A stretch of 64,000 nt of DNA from SZUA-430 sp964483585 (GCA_964483585.1 CAZABH010000010.1:1-64000), one strand, 5' to 3'; numbered from the stretch's first letter, positions 51,541-60,705 are shown. Notes: generated by a model not told the origin, from the letters alone. Numbers and translations: made by a program.

Positions 51541-52005
51541 ATGCCATCGTTCACGATTGTCCCCATCGGGCGTGTGTCCTGCTGTCGGCAGGAGCCAACT
51601 GACGATGCGTGGGACTCGGTGCCGTGCGAGATCACGATCGATCCTGCAGTCCTGGGTCCTGATGCGCTCGAGGGCCTCGAAGCGTTTTCCCATGTCGAAG
51701 TGATCTATGTCTTCGACCAGGTCGGCGAGGACGAGGTGGTCACGGGGGCGCGGCATCCGCGTGGGCGCGCGGACTGGCCCAAGGTTGGCATCCTTGCTCA
51801 GCGCGGGAAAAACCGTCCTAATCGCATTGGGGCCACGATCTGCCGGATCGTTGGCGTCGAGGGGCGTGTGCTGCGGGTCAGCGGACTCGATGCCATCGAC
51901 GGCACGCCAGTGATCGACATCAAGCCTGTCATGTCCGGGTTCATGCCGCGCGGAGAGGTGCGCGAGCCTGACTGGGCGCTCGAGATCATGAAGGATTACT
52001 GGTGA
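51541..52005 (+). CDS. trmO: TsaA-like tRNA (N6-threonylcarbamoyl-A37) methyltransferase
   Basis: This is a 154-residue UPF0066/TsaA-type protein with the SAM-binding signature ILAQRGKNRPNRIGATICRI and LRVSGLDAIDGTPVIDIKPV. TrmO methylates t6A37 of certain tRNAs. Most bacterial copies have more residues at the C-terminus; this is the short form, so the family is clear but the exact target is inferred. It starts at ATG 51541 and is immediately followed by a tRNA gene on the other strand. Confidence 0.85.
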   Translation: MPSFTIVPIGRVSCCRQEPTDDAWDSVPCEITIDPAVLGPDALEGLEAFSHVEVIYVFDQVGEDEVVTGARHPRGRADWPKVGILAQRGKNRPNRIGATICRIVGVEGRVLRVSGLDAIDGTPVIDIKPVMSGFMPRGEVREPDWALEIMKDYW

Positions 52006-52028
52006 CTTCTGTCCTGCGTGGCGGGAAA

Positions 52029-52105
52029 TGGCGCACCCGGAACGATTCGAACGTCCGACCCCCAGATTCGTAGTCTGGTGCTCTATCCAGCTGAGCTACG
52101 GGTGC
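52029..52105 (-). tRNA. tRNA-Arg (anticodon ACG)
   Basis: On the minus strand the cloverleaf reads: acceptor GCACCCG paired with CGGGTGC, D-arm AGCTCAGCTGGATAGAGC, anticodon stem CCAGA/TCTGG with loop CTACGAA (anticodon ACG at 34-36), T-arm GGACGTTCGAATCGTTCC, discriminator G and encoded CCA (52029-52031). A34 is expected to become inosine to read CGU, CGC and CGA. Confidence 0.97.
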
Positions 52106-52278
52106 TTGCCGCAGGAGGCGCGGAACTTAGTGCGGGGCTGCGTGTTGCGCAAGGGCAGAAAAGAGGGACTTCCAGGCCTTTCGACGCGGGGCATGGCATC
52201 AGGTCGGATTGCATCCCCGGGAATCGGCCTTATTGTCGCCGAAACCAAGGCCTAACCTTGTTGGTCTCGTGGGGGCGC

Positions 52279-53283
52279 ATGATGCCTTGCTTCAACCGTG
52301 TTCGTATTACCGTGGCAGCGGCCCTGAGCGTTGCCTTGGCGGGTTGCTCGACTGTCAGCAGCGGTCTGTTTCCGGAGCAACCTTCAAAGCCCAGTGTGCC
52401 AGGGCCCGCCATGCCGCAGACCGGGACCTCGGTGTTCACACCGGTGGGTGTGACGCCTGGGGTCAATAGCGGCTCGCCACAGAGCGCACAGATTGCCTCG
52501 TTACGCAGCCGGCTCGTGGCACTGCAGGGTGAGGTTTCTGCCCGCAATGCCGCCCTGTCGGAGCTGCGGCAGCGGGCTGCAGGCGAGGGGGCGAGCTATC
52601 GCATCGCGCGCAACGAGATGTCGGCGAGCGGGTCGCCGCCTCCTGCGGCTTACCAAAAGGCTCTGGCTGCGCTTGATCGCCTTGGCACCGCGACGAGTGC
52701 GCTGGATGGCGAAATGCGGATCATCGCGCGTGGCTCGGCGGAGGCCAATAAGCTGATGCTGGAAACTGTCGGTGTGCGTGAGGGCAATGACGAGGACAAG
52801 CGCCAGCTGAACACGCTGCGCGGGGAGATCGGGCAGACGGCTAACCAGCTTGACCGGATGGTCAATGACCTGTCAGCGGAATTCGCGGCACAGTCGGCTT
52901 TCCTGGCGAAAGAGCGGGCTTCACTGGCGGCGCTCGGGCTGCCAGCGCCCCCAGTAACACCGCCGACCGGTGTTGCTTCGAATTTGCCGCCGCCTTCGAT
53001 GTCGCAGCCGGCGTTCGTGAAGATCAAGTTCGATACGGCACGGGTCGCCTATCGTGAAACACTCGCAAGCGCGGTTTCCACGGCACGTCGGCGCAAGCCT
53101 GATGCTGTTTTCGATGTGGTTGGTGTCTCGGCCGGGCGAAGTGTCGTGCCCGACGGAACCGCAAATGCTGCCGATGTCGTCAATACGTTGACAAGTCTTG
53201 GTGTCGATCCATCGAAGATCCGCGTGTTCAATTCGTCAAGTCCGACCATCAGCGCGCATGAAGTGCGCATCTACGTTCGCTAG
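52279..53283 (+). CDS. lipoprotein with coiled coil and degenerate OmpA-like domain
   Basis: This is a 334-residue protein. The ATG at 52279 begins a lipoprotein signal ending LAGC. Then come a Pro/Gly-rich segment, a coiled-coil region with heptads (SLRSRLVALQGEVSARNAALSELRQRA ... NTLRGEIGQTANQLDRMVNDLSAE), a Pro-rich linker and an OmpA/MotB-like C-terminal domain (FVKIKFDTARVAYRETLASAV ... ADVVNTLTSLGVDPSKIRVF). It probably sits on the inner leaflet of the outer membrane facing peptidoglycan. The peptidoglycan-binding Asp/Arg motif is altered, so binding is uncertain. Confidence 0.75.
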   Translation: MMPCFNRVRITVAAALSVALAGCSTVSSGLFPEQPSKPSVPGPAMPQTGTSVFTPVGVTPGVNSGSPQSAQIASLRSRLVALQGEVSARNAALSELRQRAAGEGASYRIARNEMSASGSPPPAAYQKALAALDRLGTATSALDGEMRIIARGSAEANKLMLETVGVREGNDEDKRQLNTLRGEIGQTANQLDRMVNDLSAEFAAQSAFLAKERASLAALGLPAPPVTPPTGVASNLPPPSMSQPAFVKIKFDTARVAYRETLASAVSTARRRKPDAVFDVVGVSAGRSVVPDGTANAADVVNTLTSLGVDPSKIRVFNSSSPTISAHEVRIYVR

Positions 53284-53288
53284 GGGCT

Positions 53289-54320
53289 TCAGCCTGTCGC
53301 GCTGAAGCCCGCCGCATGCACATCCCTGTAGGCTTTCCAGGGACCCAGGCTGCGGGCTTCGAAAACTCCGCGACCAATCGCTCGGGTGAGGCAGTCGGCG
53401 GCGAGTGTGCCCAGCCGTGTGAGGTGCCAGGCGTGCGGATCGTCCAGCGGGCGTGCGCCGGTGGCCAGAACAAAGACGACATCACCATCGAAAGGCGCGT
53501 GAACGGGCCTGAGCGCTCGCGCCATGCCGTCATGGGCCATAATGGCGATCCGTTTGGCCTGCGCGGGTGTAAGGGCGGCGTTGACTGCAACGCAGGCGAT
53601 GGTCGTGTTCTGCGCGGGTTGAGCCGGGCGCTTGATGTCGTCGGGCAGGCCCGGGGTCGGCAGGGGTGTGTGCGGTGGTCGCTGGTGGCCCAATTCGCCC
53701 GCCTGCTCGAAGGGCCATGCCCATAGCGTCGAGGTTCCCGGCATGACCGCTGAACCGAATGCGTTCACTGCCGCGATGGCTCCTATTTCGAAGCCGTCCT
53801 CTGTGATGAACGAGGCCGAGCCCAGGCCGCCTTTCAGTGCGCCCGCACGCGCGCCATATCCGGCGCCAGCATTGCCGAGGCTGAAGGCTTCGGACGCGAG
53901 GTTGCAGGCGCTTGCTCCCAGCACACGATAGGGGGGCTCCTTTCCCCAGTTCTTGTCTCCACCATTCGTCAGGTCGAACAGGATGGCTGCGGGCACGATG
54001 GGTGCGACAAGGCTTGCGCCCTGCAGGCGAAAGCCGCGGCCTTGTGCGGCGAGCGCGTTGGTCACCGCGCCTGCTGCATCAAGGCCAAAGACGGATCCAC
54101 CTGACAGGACGATGGCGTCAACGCCCACGTTCAGGCCTTCCGGCATCAGGGCCTCGGTCTCGCGTGTGCCGGGCCCGCCACCGCGTATGTCGACGGCGCC
54201 CACCGCGCGGTCGGCCGCCATGATGACCGTTACCCCAGTCATGGAGGAAGGGTCTTCGCTGTTGCCGACTTTTATGCCACGAACGTCGGTGATGAGATTG
54301 CGCGAACCGGGAGTGATCAT
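53289..54320 (-). CDS. P1-family (DmpA/NylC-type) self-processing peptidase
   Basis: This is a 343-residue N-terminal-nucleophile enzyme. It has NLITDVRGIKVGN, RGGGPGTRET, IVLSGGSVFGLDAAGAV, AGAGYGARAG and QNTTIACVAVNAAL. By analogy with NylC, the chain would be cut before Thr239 of N-T-T, making Thr239 the nucleophile. Such enzymes hydrolyse beta-peptides, D-amino acid esters or oligoamides. The start ATG overlaps that of the ggt gene on the opposite strand (54318-54321). Confidence 0.88.
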   Translation of the reverse strand: MITPGSRNLITDVRGIKVGNSEDPSSMTGVTVIMAADRAVGAVDIRGGGPGTRETEALMPEGLNVGVDAIVLSGGSVFGLDAAGAVTNALAAQGRGFRLQGASLVAPIVPAAILFDLTNGGDKNWGKEPPYRVLGASACNLASEAFSLGNAGAGYGARAGALKGGLGSASFITEDGFEIGAIAAVNAFGSAVMPGTSTLWAWPFEQAGELGHQRPPHTPLPTPGLPDDIKRPAQPAQNTTIACVAVNAALTPAQAKRIAIMAHDGMARALRPVHAPFDGDVVFVLATGARPLDDPHAWHLTRLGTLAADCLTRAIGRGVFEARSLGPWKAYRDVHAAGFSATG

Positions 54321-56028
54321 GAGGCTGACGCTAACCTTTCAGAAGGTGCTGTGCAATTCACTGCTGTTTCTGTCGCTGGTGCTGGGGCAATCGGCAGCGG
54401 CTCAGCCGGTTCAAGGCCCGGTCATCGTTGCGTCGCATCCGCTGGCGTCGGAGGCTGGTGCCGAGATGATGCGCCGTGGTGGTTCAGCCGTCGATGCCGC
54501 GATTGCTGCACAGATGGTGATGACGCTGGTCGAGCCGCAGTCCTCGGGCATTGGTGGGGGGCTCTTCCTGCTGCATTACGATCCTGGTACGCGCGCCATC
54601 GAGAATTACGATGGGCGCGAGACAGCGCCGGCGTCGGTGACACCCAACCTGTTCCTCGGGGCTGATGGAAAGCCGGTTGGCTTCATCGAGGCTGTTGTCG
54701 GCGGTCGCTCGGTCGGGGTGCCGGGCGCGATCGCCGCACTGTGGCTTGCCCATCGCGAGCATGGGCAACTGCCGTGGGCGGAGCTCTTCGCGCCAGCGAT
54801 CAGGCTTGCGCGCGAGGGTTTCACGGTGTCCCCGCGTCTTGCCAAGGTGATCGGGATGGTACCTTCGCTTGACCTGGTGCCCTCAACGGCGTCATATTTC
54901 AAACCGGACGGGAAGGGTCTTGCTGCAGGCGATATCCTGAAGAATGCTGCACTTGCCGACACTCTCGAGCTTATCGCCGCGAACGGGCCTGACGGTTTCT
55001 ACAATGGACCTGTGGCTCAGGCCATTGTCGATGCCGTTGCGCATGCGCCGCAAGCGGCTGGGATTTTGACGCTGCGGGACCTCCAATCCTTTCGGGCGAC
55101 CAAGCGGGCCACATTGTGTGGAACCTATCGGGCCTATCGGATCTGTGGCATGCGGCCGCCGAGTTCGGGCGGTGTCGCGACATTGCAGATCCTGAAGCTT
55201 CTGGAGCGGTTTGACATGGGCGCGCTCGAGCCTGGCTCGGCGCAGGCGACGCATCTCTTTGCCGAAGCGCAGCGCCTTGCCTTTGCCGATCGTTCGGCGT
55301 TTCTGGGTGATCCGGCGTTTGTGCCGGTTCCGATCAAGGGGCTTCTGGCGTGGCCATATCTGAGGCAGCGGTCGCTCCTCATTGACCCGCTGGTGGCGCG
55401 GGCGCAAGCCGAGGTGCGTCCGGGCGATCCGCGCGGGGCGAGCCGCGTCTATCGCCGCCTGCGCATTCCCGATCATGAGCGACCCTCGACGGCACATGTC
55501 AGCGTGATTGATGCGCGCGGACGGGCGGTGTCGATGACGACGACTGTCGAAGGCCCTTTCGGCAGTCACCTCATGGCAGCAGGGTTCATGCTGAACAACC
55601 AGCTGACGGATTTCTCGTTCAGGCCCATGGCTGACAACCGGCGCCTGGCGAACGCGCCTGCGGCAGGCAAGCGGCCCCTGTCGTCCATGTCGCCGACTTT
55701 CGTTTTTGACAGAACGGGTCGGCTTTACGCGGTGATCGGCTCGCCCGGAGGGTGGAGGATCATTCCTTATGTTTCAAAGGTTCTTGTCGGGCTGATCGAC
55801 TGGAATATGGACATGGCGTCGGCCATCGGCTTGCCGAATGTCACCAGCCGGTCGGCCGTCGTCGAGCTGGAGGCCAATCGGGGGCTCGAGGCGCTCGGTG
55901 CTTCGCTTGGGGCCATGGGGCATGAGATCAAGTTCATCGAGCAGACGAGTGGTCTCAATGGCATGCGGATCGTTGGCGGGCGAATTGACGCCGCGGCGGA
56001 CCCGAGGCGAGAGGGGGCAGTGCGCTGA
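54319..56028 (+). CDS. ggt: gamma-glutamyltransferase
   Basis: This is a 569-residue Ntn-hydrolase. The ATG at 54319 begins a signal peptide (CNSLLFLSLVLGQSAAAQ) after CCGGGAGTG. It has IVASHPLASEAGAEMMRRGGSAVDAAIAA, GIGGGLFLLHY, and the autoprocessing Thr391 in HERPSTAHVSVID, the same number as in E. coli. NNQLTDFSF and GSPGG are also present. It cleaves glutathione and gamma-glutamyl compounds in the periplasm. It is divergent from the P1 peptidase with overlapping start codons. Confidence 0.95.
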   Translation: MRLTLTFQKVLCNSLLFLSLVLGQSAAAQPVQGPVIVASHPLASEAGAEMMRRGGSAVDAAIAAQMVMTLVEPQSSGIGGGLFLLHYDPGTRAIENYDGRETAPASVTPNLFLGADGKPVGFIEAVVGGRSVGVPGAIAALWLAHREHGQLPWAELFAPAIRLAREGFTVSPRLAKVIGMVPSLDLVPSTASYFKPDGKGLAAGDILKNAALADTLELIAANGPDGFYNGPVAQAIVDAVAHAPQAAGILTLRDLQSFRATKRATLCGTYRAYRICGMRPPSSGGVATLQILKLLERFDMGALEPGSAQATHLFAEAQRLAFADRSAFLGDPAFVPVPIKGLLAWPYLRQRSLLIDPLVARAQAEVRPGDPRGASRVYRRLRIPDHERPSTAHVSVIDARGRAVSMTTTVEGPFGSHLMAAGFMLNNQLTDFSFRPMADNRRLANAPAAGKRPLSSMSPTFVFDRTGRLYAVIGSPGGWRIIPYVSKVLVGLIDWNMDMASAIGLPNVTSRSAVVELEANRGLEALGASLGAMGHEIKFIEQTSGLNGMRIVGGRIDAAADPRREGAVR

Positions 56029-56036
56029 GGCCTGAG

Positions 56037-56089
56037 TTTCGGTGACAGTTCACTCAACGGACTGATCATTGAGTGCACTGTCACCGAAA
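56037..56089. terminator. 21-base inverted repeat between ggt and glk
   Basis: Arms 56037-56057 and 56069-56089 pair with one mismatch around an 11-base loop. The repeat is unusually long and covers the last codons and stop of glk. It contains the GGTGACAGT-nCACT motif on each arm. It may serve as a terminator for both genes; it also resembles palindromes linked with REP-associated transposases. Confidence 0.55.
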
Positions 56090-57040
56090 TTGGGTTAGTT
56101 GGGCGGCGAGGCCGCGGAAGGCGAGGTCTTCGGCGGTGACGAGGTGGCAAGGGATGGGTTCCAGGTAGCTGCGCAGGCGCCCCTTGGCTTCGAAGCGGTG
56201 GCGGAAGAGCTTGCGGTCGAAGTGGTCACCCCATTGGCGGATGATGCCGCCGGCGATGTAGACGCCGCCGCGGGCGCCGAAGGTCAGTGCAAGGCTGCCC
56301 GCGGTGCTGCCGAGCATTCCGGTGAATATGGCCATGGTTTCGCTTGCGAGGGAGTCGTTGCCTGCGTGTGCAGCGCGGGCAATATCTGATGCCAGCGGCT
56401 TTTCTCGAAAGCTTATCCCATCGATGGCGGCGATGGCGAGGTAGAGGTTCTCCAGGCCCGGACCTGAAAGGACGCGTTCGAGTGCGACGTGGCCGAACTG
56501 GCGCATCAGCTGAAACATGATCGCAAGTTCGCGGTCGGTGTTGCACGGAAGGTCGGCATGCCCGCCCTCGCCCGGGTTGGCGATCCATTTGCCTTTGCCA
56601 TCGGGAACTGCGCATGCGATGCCGAAGCCAGTGCCTGGGCCCAATGCGAGCTTCGTTGCGTCCTGCTCGGCGACCGTTCCGCCGATCTGATCGAGGTCTG
56701 CTGGCTGCAATGTGGGCAGGGCGCGGGCCACTGCCGCAAAATCGTTCATCAGTATCGAATGTGCTGCGCCTGATGCCTTGCGCAGACTGTGGTGGGTCAG
56801 TGACCATGCTCCGTTCGTCAGCGTGATGCGGCCATTGACCAAGGGGCCTGCAGCGCAAACGGCGATGGTGTGGGGTGGTGTCGAAAGCCCAGCTGTATCG
56901 CGATAGGCTTCAAGTGTGTCGTCGAGGCCGTCGTAGAGGTTTGCAAGCCAGGTTTCGCGTTTATTGAATGTTCCATCCGGTAACATGGTGGCGAGACGGA
57001 TATTCGTGCCGCCGATATCGGCGAGGATGGCGTATGTCAT
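56081..57040 (-). CDS. glk: glucokinase
   Basis: This is a 319-residue sugar kinase of the bacterial Glk family: LADIGGTNIRLA (phosphate 1), NDFAAVARALPTL, ALGPGTGFGIAC (ADP-binding), NPGEGGHADLP and GGVYIAGGIIRQW. It phosphorylates glucose to glucose 6-phosphate with ATP. Its start overlaps the histidine-kinase stop by 4 bases (ATGA), so the two are coupled. A long inverted repeat covers its end. Confidence 0.93.
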   Translation of the reverse strand: MTYAILADIGGTNIRLATMLPDGTFNKRETWLANLYDGLDDTLEAYRDTAGLSTPPHTIAVCAAGPLVNGRITLTNGAWSLTHHSLRKASGAAHSILMNDFAAVARALPTLQPADLDQIGGTVAEQDATKLALGPGTGFGIACAVPDGKGKWIANPGEGGHADLPCNTDRELAIMFQLMRQFGHVALERVLSGPGLENLYLAIAAIDGISFREKPLASDIARAAHAGNDSLASETMAIFTGMLGSTAGSLALTFGARGGVYIAGGIIRQWGDHFDRKLFRHRFEAKGRLRSYLEPIPCHLVTAEDLAFRGLAAQLTQFR

Positions 57041-58503
57041 GCTACCGGTGCCTCCGCAGATGGCCGTGCGGGCATCGTGATGCGGAATGTTGTTCCGTCC
57101 GGCCCTGTGGCCTGGAGCGCCACGTCGCCGCCATGGGCGCGTGCAAGCTCGCGCGCGATTGCGAGGCCCAGGCCGTTCCCTCCGGCACGTCCCTGACCTG
57201 CAAAAGGCTGGAAAAGATGGGGGGTCACTCTTTCCGGAATGCCGTGTCCATTGTCGGTCATGTCGATGATGACGCGGTTGTCACTCGTGGCGTGCGCCGC
57301 GATGGTAATGGTCGGCTCCGCAGTGTTCTCGAGTGCTTGAACGGCGTTGCGTCCAAGGTTGACGAGAATGCGCAGGATCTGGTCGGGATCGGCATAGACA
57401 GTCAGGCCTGTCGGGATGCGATTGAGCCATTGAATGTTTCGCTTGCTTGCGGCCAGGGCTGCCTCCATTGCCTCGTCTGCAAGGGGCAGGAATTGCAGAA
57501 TGGCGGGTGCGGGCGGTGTTTCGTCCGCCTTGCCATAGCGCAAGGTGTTGTTGGCGAGGCTGATGGCCCTGTCGATCGACTGGACGAGACGGGGGGCAAG
57601 GGCCGTGACGTTCGGGTCGCTGCTTGATGCCAGCCTGTCCGACGTGAGTTGGGCAGTCGACAATATGTTGCGCAGGTCGTGCTGAATCCGCGCCACTGCG
57701 GCGCCGAGGGCTGCGAGGCGCTCGCGCTGGCGCAGCGCATGACGCAGTTCCGTCTGCATGCTGGACAACGCGCGTTCGACTTGGCCGATTTCGTCCGCGC
57801 GGGATGATGGCTTCAATGTCCGCTGCGCGTCCTCTGGCTGTTCCTGAAAAGCGGTCATGGACATGCTGAGGCGCTTCATTGGCCGGACAAACAGGAAGTA
57901 GAGCGCCCAGAAGACCAGTGCGGATGTGATGAAGGCGATGACGAAGGACAGGTAGAGTAGTCGTTCGCTGTAGCTGAGCATGTCCTCGCGGATCGGGCTT
58001 TCGTTGACGAGGATCTCGATGGCTTCGCCGCCGCTTGCGCCCGGATTGCCGATGATGCGCAGGACGCGTGGGCCGGGGTTCAGCATTGTATCCATGCTTC
58101 GTACGATGAGGTCGGTCCACACGGGAGCGCGCAAGTCCACGGTCATGTCGGGTTCGGGCATGACGATTTCGCCGAGATAGACTTCGCGCTTTCCGTCTCT
58201 GACGACTGCAATGCGACGGATACCAGCGCTGGTCAGAAGTTCAACGCGTAAGGTGTCGTAGAGACTGTTCTGGCCCATTTCATCGAGTGCTGTCACGGCG
58301 ACTTGGGCGCTGGACACGCGGTTCGACAGGAGGTCGAGATAATGGCGGGCTGCTGATGGCAGGTAGATCACCATCTGGGCCACCAGCACGAACAGCGAGG
58401 TGAAGAACAGCAGGCGGCCGGACAGGCTCGCCACGAGGTTCCTGTAGAAGAAGGCCCGAATCATTCCAAACAAGGATGCCATTGCTGTGGCGATACCTAG
58501 CAT
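57037..58503 (-). CDS. sensor histidine kinase, orphan, coupled to glk
   Basis: This is a 488-residue membrane kinase: TM1 about 31-50, periplasmic sensor about 51-183, TM2 about 184-206, HAMP 206-258 and a HisKA-like helix with His275 (ARIQHDLRNI). The ATPase domain has N-box LVNLGRNAVQALE, G1 DNGHGIP and G2 GNGLGLAIAREL. The H-D-L-R-N phosphoacceptor is that of the HPK subfamily with Arg after Leu. No response regulator is next to it. The coupled glk suggests a sugar-related or general metabolic signal, but this is inference. The start could be downstream (ATG 58482 or 58464). Confidence 0.88.
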   Translation of the reverse strand: MLGIATAMASLFGMIRAFFYRNLVASLSGRLLFFTSLFVLVAQMVIYLPSAARHYLDLLSNRVSSAQVAVTALDEMGQNSLYDTLRVELLTSAGIRRIAVVRDGKREVYLGEIVMPEPDMTVDLRAPVWTDLIVRSMDTMLNPGPRVLRIIGNPGASGGEAIEILVNESPIREDMLSYSERLLYLSFVIAFITSALVFWALYFLFVRPMKRLSMSMTAFQEQPEDAQRTLKPSSRADEIGQVERALSSMQTELRHALRQRERLAALGAAVARIQHDLRNILSTAQLTSDRLASSSDPNVTALAPRLVQSIDRAISLANNTLRYGKADETPPAPAILQFLPLADEAMEAALAASKRNIQWLNRIPTGLTVYADPDQILRILVNLGRNAVQALENTAEPTITIAAHATSDNRVIIDMTDNGHGIPERVTPHLFQPFAGQGRAGGNGLGLAIARELARAHGGDVALQATGPDGTTFRITMPARPSAEAPVA

Positions 58504-58536
58504 AGGGTGGGGAGGCTCGCGACGGGATATGGCAGG

Positions 58537-59967
58537 TCAGGGCTTCGGATTGAAGAGGGACAGGATCTTAACCACGGCCCGCGTTGTGCGCGAGAACAGC
58601 TTGGGCGTGAAGTGGGCGCCGGCTGCGCGCTTCGAGACCTCCGCCAGTGTCGGATAGGGCACGATGAGGCCTGCAATGGCGCTGAGCTTGATCTTCTGGC
58701 TGATGGCCATGACCCAGGGCAGTATGAGTTCGCCTGCATGGGGCCCGACGATCGTAGCCCCTACAGGTCGTCCGCGAACGATCACGACCTTGGCGAAGCC
58801 TCTGGTTTCTCGGATGGCCTGGGCCCTGTCGTTGTCATGCAGGGGCCAGCGCGCAATGCTGACAGAGAGCCCTTTGGCGCGGGCTTCGTGTTCGGTCATG
58901 CCGGCTTGTGCGAGTTCCGGGTCTGTGTAGGTGCACCAGGGTAGCGACGCATAATTGACCTTCGCCGATGTCTTGAACAGCAATCGACGCACGAGGAGGC
59001 CGGCGTGGTAGCCTGCCACGTGGGTGAATTGCGGACCGCCCGCTACGTCGCCGATGGCGAAGATCCTGCGGTTGGACGTGCGCAGGCCGGGGTCAATCTC
59101 TATGCCTTTTTGGGTGTACCGCACGCCAGCTGCTTCGAGGTTCAGACCGTCGACATTCGGCTTGCGCCCTGCGGCAACAAGCAGATGCGAGCCTTCGAGG
59201 GTCTGGCTCTTGCCGTTGGTGCTGATCGTCACGGTCACCCCTTCCGCTTGGCGGGCGACAGCCGTGACGGTGGTGTTCTCTCTTATGTCTACGCCATTGT
59301 CGATCAGCGCCTCTCGTATGACCTGGACCGCATCGGGATCGTCCTTGGGCATAAGGGTGCGGCCTTCAAGCAGTGTTACACGTGCGCCGAGGCGCCGATG
59401 GGCCTGGGCCATCTCAACGCCGATGGGGCCGCCGCCGATCACCAGCAGATGTTCTGGGAGCTCCTGGTTGTCAAAGATTGTCTCGTTGGTGAGGAAGGGC
59501 GTGTCGGCAAGACCGGGTATCGGGGGCCTGAGTGCGTGTGATCCCGTTGCGATCACAAAGTAGCTGGCGCGAACACGCAGCCCTGCGGCCTCGACTTCGG
59601 TCGGGCCAGTGAAGCGGGCTTCGCCCTTGATGACCCTGACCCCTAGCTTCTCGAAACGTTCGACCGAGTCGTTGGGTTCGATGGCGGCGATGACCTGCTT
59701 CACGTGGCGCATGACGGCAGGGAAGTCGACTCTGAGCTGACCGGTGGATACGCCGAAGGCCGGGCCCTTGCGTGCGGCCTCGGCATGGGCTGCTGCTGCG
59801 ATGAGAGCCTTTGAGGGCACGCAACCGAAGTTGAGACAGTCGCCTCCCATCAGATGACGTTCGATGAGGACGACCTTGCGGCCGAGTTGTGCTGCGCCGG
59901 CGGCCAGCGACAGGCCTCCAGAGCCTGCGCCGATGATGCAGATGTCGGCCCGGATTGGTGTCGTCAT
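58537..59967 (-). CDS. pyridine nucleotide-disulfide oxidoreductase family protein (mercuric reductase-like, no HPTxxE)
   Basis: This is a 476-residue FAD enzyme with IIGAGSGGLSLAAGA (FAD), redox-active GGDCLNFGCVPSK (Cys44/Cys49), VIGGGPIGVEMAQAH (NAD(P)H) and IFAIGDVAGGPQFTHVAGYHA. The C-terminal catalytic His-Glu pair of lipoamide and glutathione reductases is altered (YPTLAE), and the N-terminal metal-binding domain and C-terminal Cys pair of true MerA are absent. The reaction is therefore unknown. Its stop-start overlap with the TVP38-like gene (ATGA at 59964-59967) shows a coupled pair. Confidence 0.88.
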   Translation of the reverse strand: MTTPIRADICIIGAGSGGLSLAAGAAQLGRKVVLIERHLMGGDCLNFGCVPSKALIAAAAHAEAARKGPAFGVSTGQLRVDFPAVMRHVKQVIAAIEPNDSVERFEKLGVRVIKGEARFTGPTEVEAAGLRVRASYFVIATGSHALRPPIPGLADTPFLTNETIFDNQELPEHLLVIGGGPIGVEMAQAHRRLGARVTLLEGRTLMPKDDPDAVQVIREALIDNGVDIRENTTVTAVARQAEGVTVTISTNGKSQTLEGSHLLVAAGRKPNVDGLNLEAAGVRYTQKGIEIDPGLRTSNRRIFAIGDVAGGPQFTHVAGYHAGLLVRRLLFKTSAKVNYASLPWCTYTDPELAQAGMTEHEARAKGLSVSIARWPLHDNDRAQAIRETRGFAKVVIVRGRPVGATIVGPHAGELILPWVMAISQKIKLSAIAGLIVPYPTLAEVSKRAAGAHFTPKLFSRTTRAVVKILSLFNPKP

Positions 59968-60701
59968 TGGCTTCCACCCTTGCTGCCGGTGATGGAGCGG
60001 TAAACCAAGGGGATCAGGGACAATATGATCAATCCTGCGATGGGGATGTAGAAGTCGGGCCTGGTGATGATCGCGGTCAGGCTGAGGTCGGGCTGCTCGC
60101 CTGCGTCGAACAGCACATTCAGGCCGTTGCCGATCGAGGCGAAGACAAACGCGCCGGGGATGATGCCGATCGCTGTCGTCAGGACAAAGGTTGCCAGCGA
60201 TACACCGAGGAAGGCTGGTGCGAGATTGACGAGCCAGAAGGGGAACAGCGGCACGAGACGCAGGATCAGCATGTAGGAGAAGGCGTTACGCCGGAAGCCT
60301 TCTTCCATGGCCTTGACGCTGCCGCTGAAGCGCTGGCGCAGGGGTTCGCCCAGCGTCGAGCGTGCAATGAGGAACAGGATCGTGGCCCCGATTGTCGCTC
60401 CGATAACGATCCAAGCGGCACCGAACACGCTTCCGAAGAGAAAGCCGCCCGTTACGGAGAGGACTGCACCTGCGGGCAGGGATGCTGCGGCGACGACGAT
60501 ATAGGCCGCGATGAAGATGAGCGCCGCTTCGGTTCGATGCTGCTGCACCCATTCCTTCAGCAGCGCCCGGTTTTCCTGGAGCTTGTCGAGCGAGACGTAC
60601 TCGTTCAGGCCGAGGGCGAAAAAGGCGAAAAATGCGGCAAGCAGAGGCAGGAGCGGGGCAAGGCGATCGAGGGTGGATGTCGTGCGTGTCGGCTCGGTCA
60701 T
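59964..60701 (-). CDS. TVP38/TMEM64 (VTT) family membrane protein
   Basis: This is a 245-residue protein with about six hydrophobic helices. The VTT-type motifs are present: SLPAGAVLSVTGGFLFGSVFGAAWIVIGATIGATILFLIAR and RLVPLFPFWLVNLAPAFLGVS. Family members (DedA, TVP38, TMEM41B) act as lipid scramblases or lipid-linked transporters. It is coupled to the downstream flavoprotein, a pairing I recall from other bacteria. The start is 4 bases downstream of the DUF547 gene stop. Confidence 0.9.
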   Translation of the reverse strand: MTEPTRTTSTLDRLAPLLPLLAAFFAFFALGLNEYVSLDKLQENRALLKEWVQQHRTEAALIFIAAYIVVAAASLPAGAVLSVTGGFLFGSVFGAAWIVIGATIGATILFLIARSTLGEPLRQRFSGSVKAMEEGFRRNAFSYMLILRLVPLFPFWLVNLAPAFLGVSLATFVLTTAIGIIPGAFVFASIGNGLNVLFDAGEQPDLSLTAIITRPDFYIPIAGLIILSLIPLVYRSITGSKGGSQ

Positions 60702-60705
60702 GGGG

